Source of the DNA: Xestospongia muta
Taxonomy: Eukaryota > Porifera > Demospongiae > Haplosclerida > Petrosiidae
Reading direction: 5' to 3'
Assembly: GCA_963693285.1 (NCBI GenBank)
Contig: OY848917.1
Location: 28,149,745 to 28,213,744, forward strand
DNA length: 64,000 nucleotides
Below, in pieces: positions 63,501 through 64,000 of this stretch. The notes under the pieces are model-generated. The model saw only the letters and a list, made by a program, of their open reading frames with translations, did not search any database and was not told the origin of the DNA. The first letter of the stretch is position 1. Each line of letters opens with the position of its first letter. The position numbers and the translations under genes were made by a program.

Positions 63501-64000
63501 AAGATTACTAAATTTGTTTTGTTGTAAAATACTCCTACAAATCCTGATATTGGTATAAATCAACGTATTTCAGAGTCTCAGAAGCTATCTATAGAATCAA
63601 GAAAGTTCATGTTTGCCCTTATAGTAAAGGATAATTGCTTTATTCAATAAACTATGTTCACACTTTTAATTGCTCAATACATTTATAGAATACAACATTT
63701 GCCAATCAATTATAGAAATGCCTTCTAGACACACAAAGCGACCATCCACATTTTTTGGACTGTTACAATCAACAAAATTAATGCATGTGAAGCTACGAAT
63801 TAGTTTCTGTGACTGAGAAATACTTGTTTGCTTAATGTTCTTTGCATAGTTTGTATTGTAATTCAGCAATAAAGTAACTGCAAGTAGGCCAGGCTATATT
63901 TAATGATAAGAATTATCATAAGAGTGTAAAATTTAAAGTTGACTTAGTGCTTATATACATTTTTCCATGATTCAAAGATTTACTTCTAGATAGTAGAGAA
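63501..64000. other. Right flank, no supported gene
   Basis: AT-rich. Shared with 41430-41640 up to about 63700, then unique. A 67-codon minus-strand frame (63666-63869) with CINFVDCNSPKNVDGRFVCL has plausible composition but no known domain. Confidence 0.35.

Noticed and set aside
63666..63869. Minus-strand 67-codon frame with CINFVDCNSPKNVDGRFVCL
   Set aside because: No recognisable domain, no clear splice sites and no neighbouring exons.

Overview
This is a eukaryotic, AT-rich, intron-bearing window, most likely from a demosponge (Amphimedon-like). The main evidence is a family of secreted proteins with a very short Gly-X-Y stretch and a Cys-rich C-terminal domain of the sponge short-chain collagen C4 (spongin-type) kind. 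It is accompanied by a compact metazoan-type BDP1 gene (TFIIIB subunit). The organism call is inference from gene content. Family names come from recognised motifs, not from a search.

Layout. 1-5150 is a graveyard of decayed transposons: a pogo-like element with recognisable inverted repeats and TA target duplication (885-2187), a deleted hAT element with an 8-bp target duplication (2867-3374), a second hAT C-terminus, a SWIM-type zinc-finger fragment and a THAP-like zinc-finger fragment. 5406-5876 (-) holds the first two exons of an unidentified basic protein. 7673-11664 (+) is an apparently complete 8-exon BDP1 homologue of about 492 aa.

From about 12 kb to 62 kb the window is a degenerate tandem array. 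The ancestral unit has two convergent parts: BDP1 3' exons (from the end of exon 3 to terminal exon 8, + strand) and, tail to tail with them, a two-exon short-chain collagen gene (- strand). A (CT)n tract usually lies between the two 3' ends. I count 13 collagen loci, numbered C1-C13 from left to right. Six are intact (C2, C3, C5, C8, C10, C13) and seven are fragments or pseudogenes. The BDP1 exon blocks, P2-P15, all lack exons 1-2, and most carry frameshifts, stops, lost splice sites or deletions. The array is further broken by Ty3/Gypsy relics, three hAT-type insertions (two MITE-like, one larger relic) with 8-bp target duplications, a 57-59 bp minisatellite, and long foldback sequences upstream of several collagen genes.

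The six intact collagen genes share a signal-peptide exon, a 45-47 nt intron, a Lys-Arg site, 11-12 Gly-X-Y triplets and a 10-Cys C-terminal domain. Their amino-acid differences cluster in four short loops of an otherwise nearly constant domain. All six have the same TATAAAAG promoter module about 90 bp upstream of the ATG. The likely story is that the collagen gene family expanded by segmental duplication and dragged the 3' end of the neighbouring TFIIIB gene with it.
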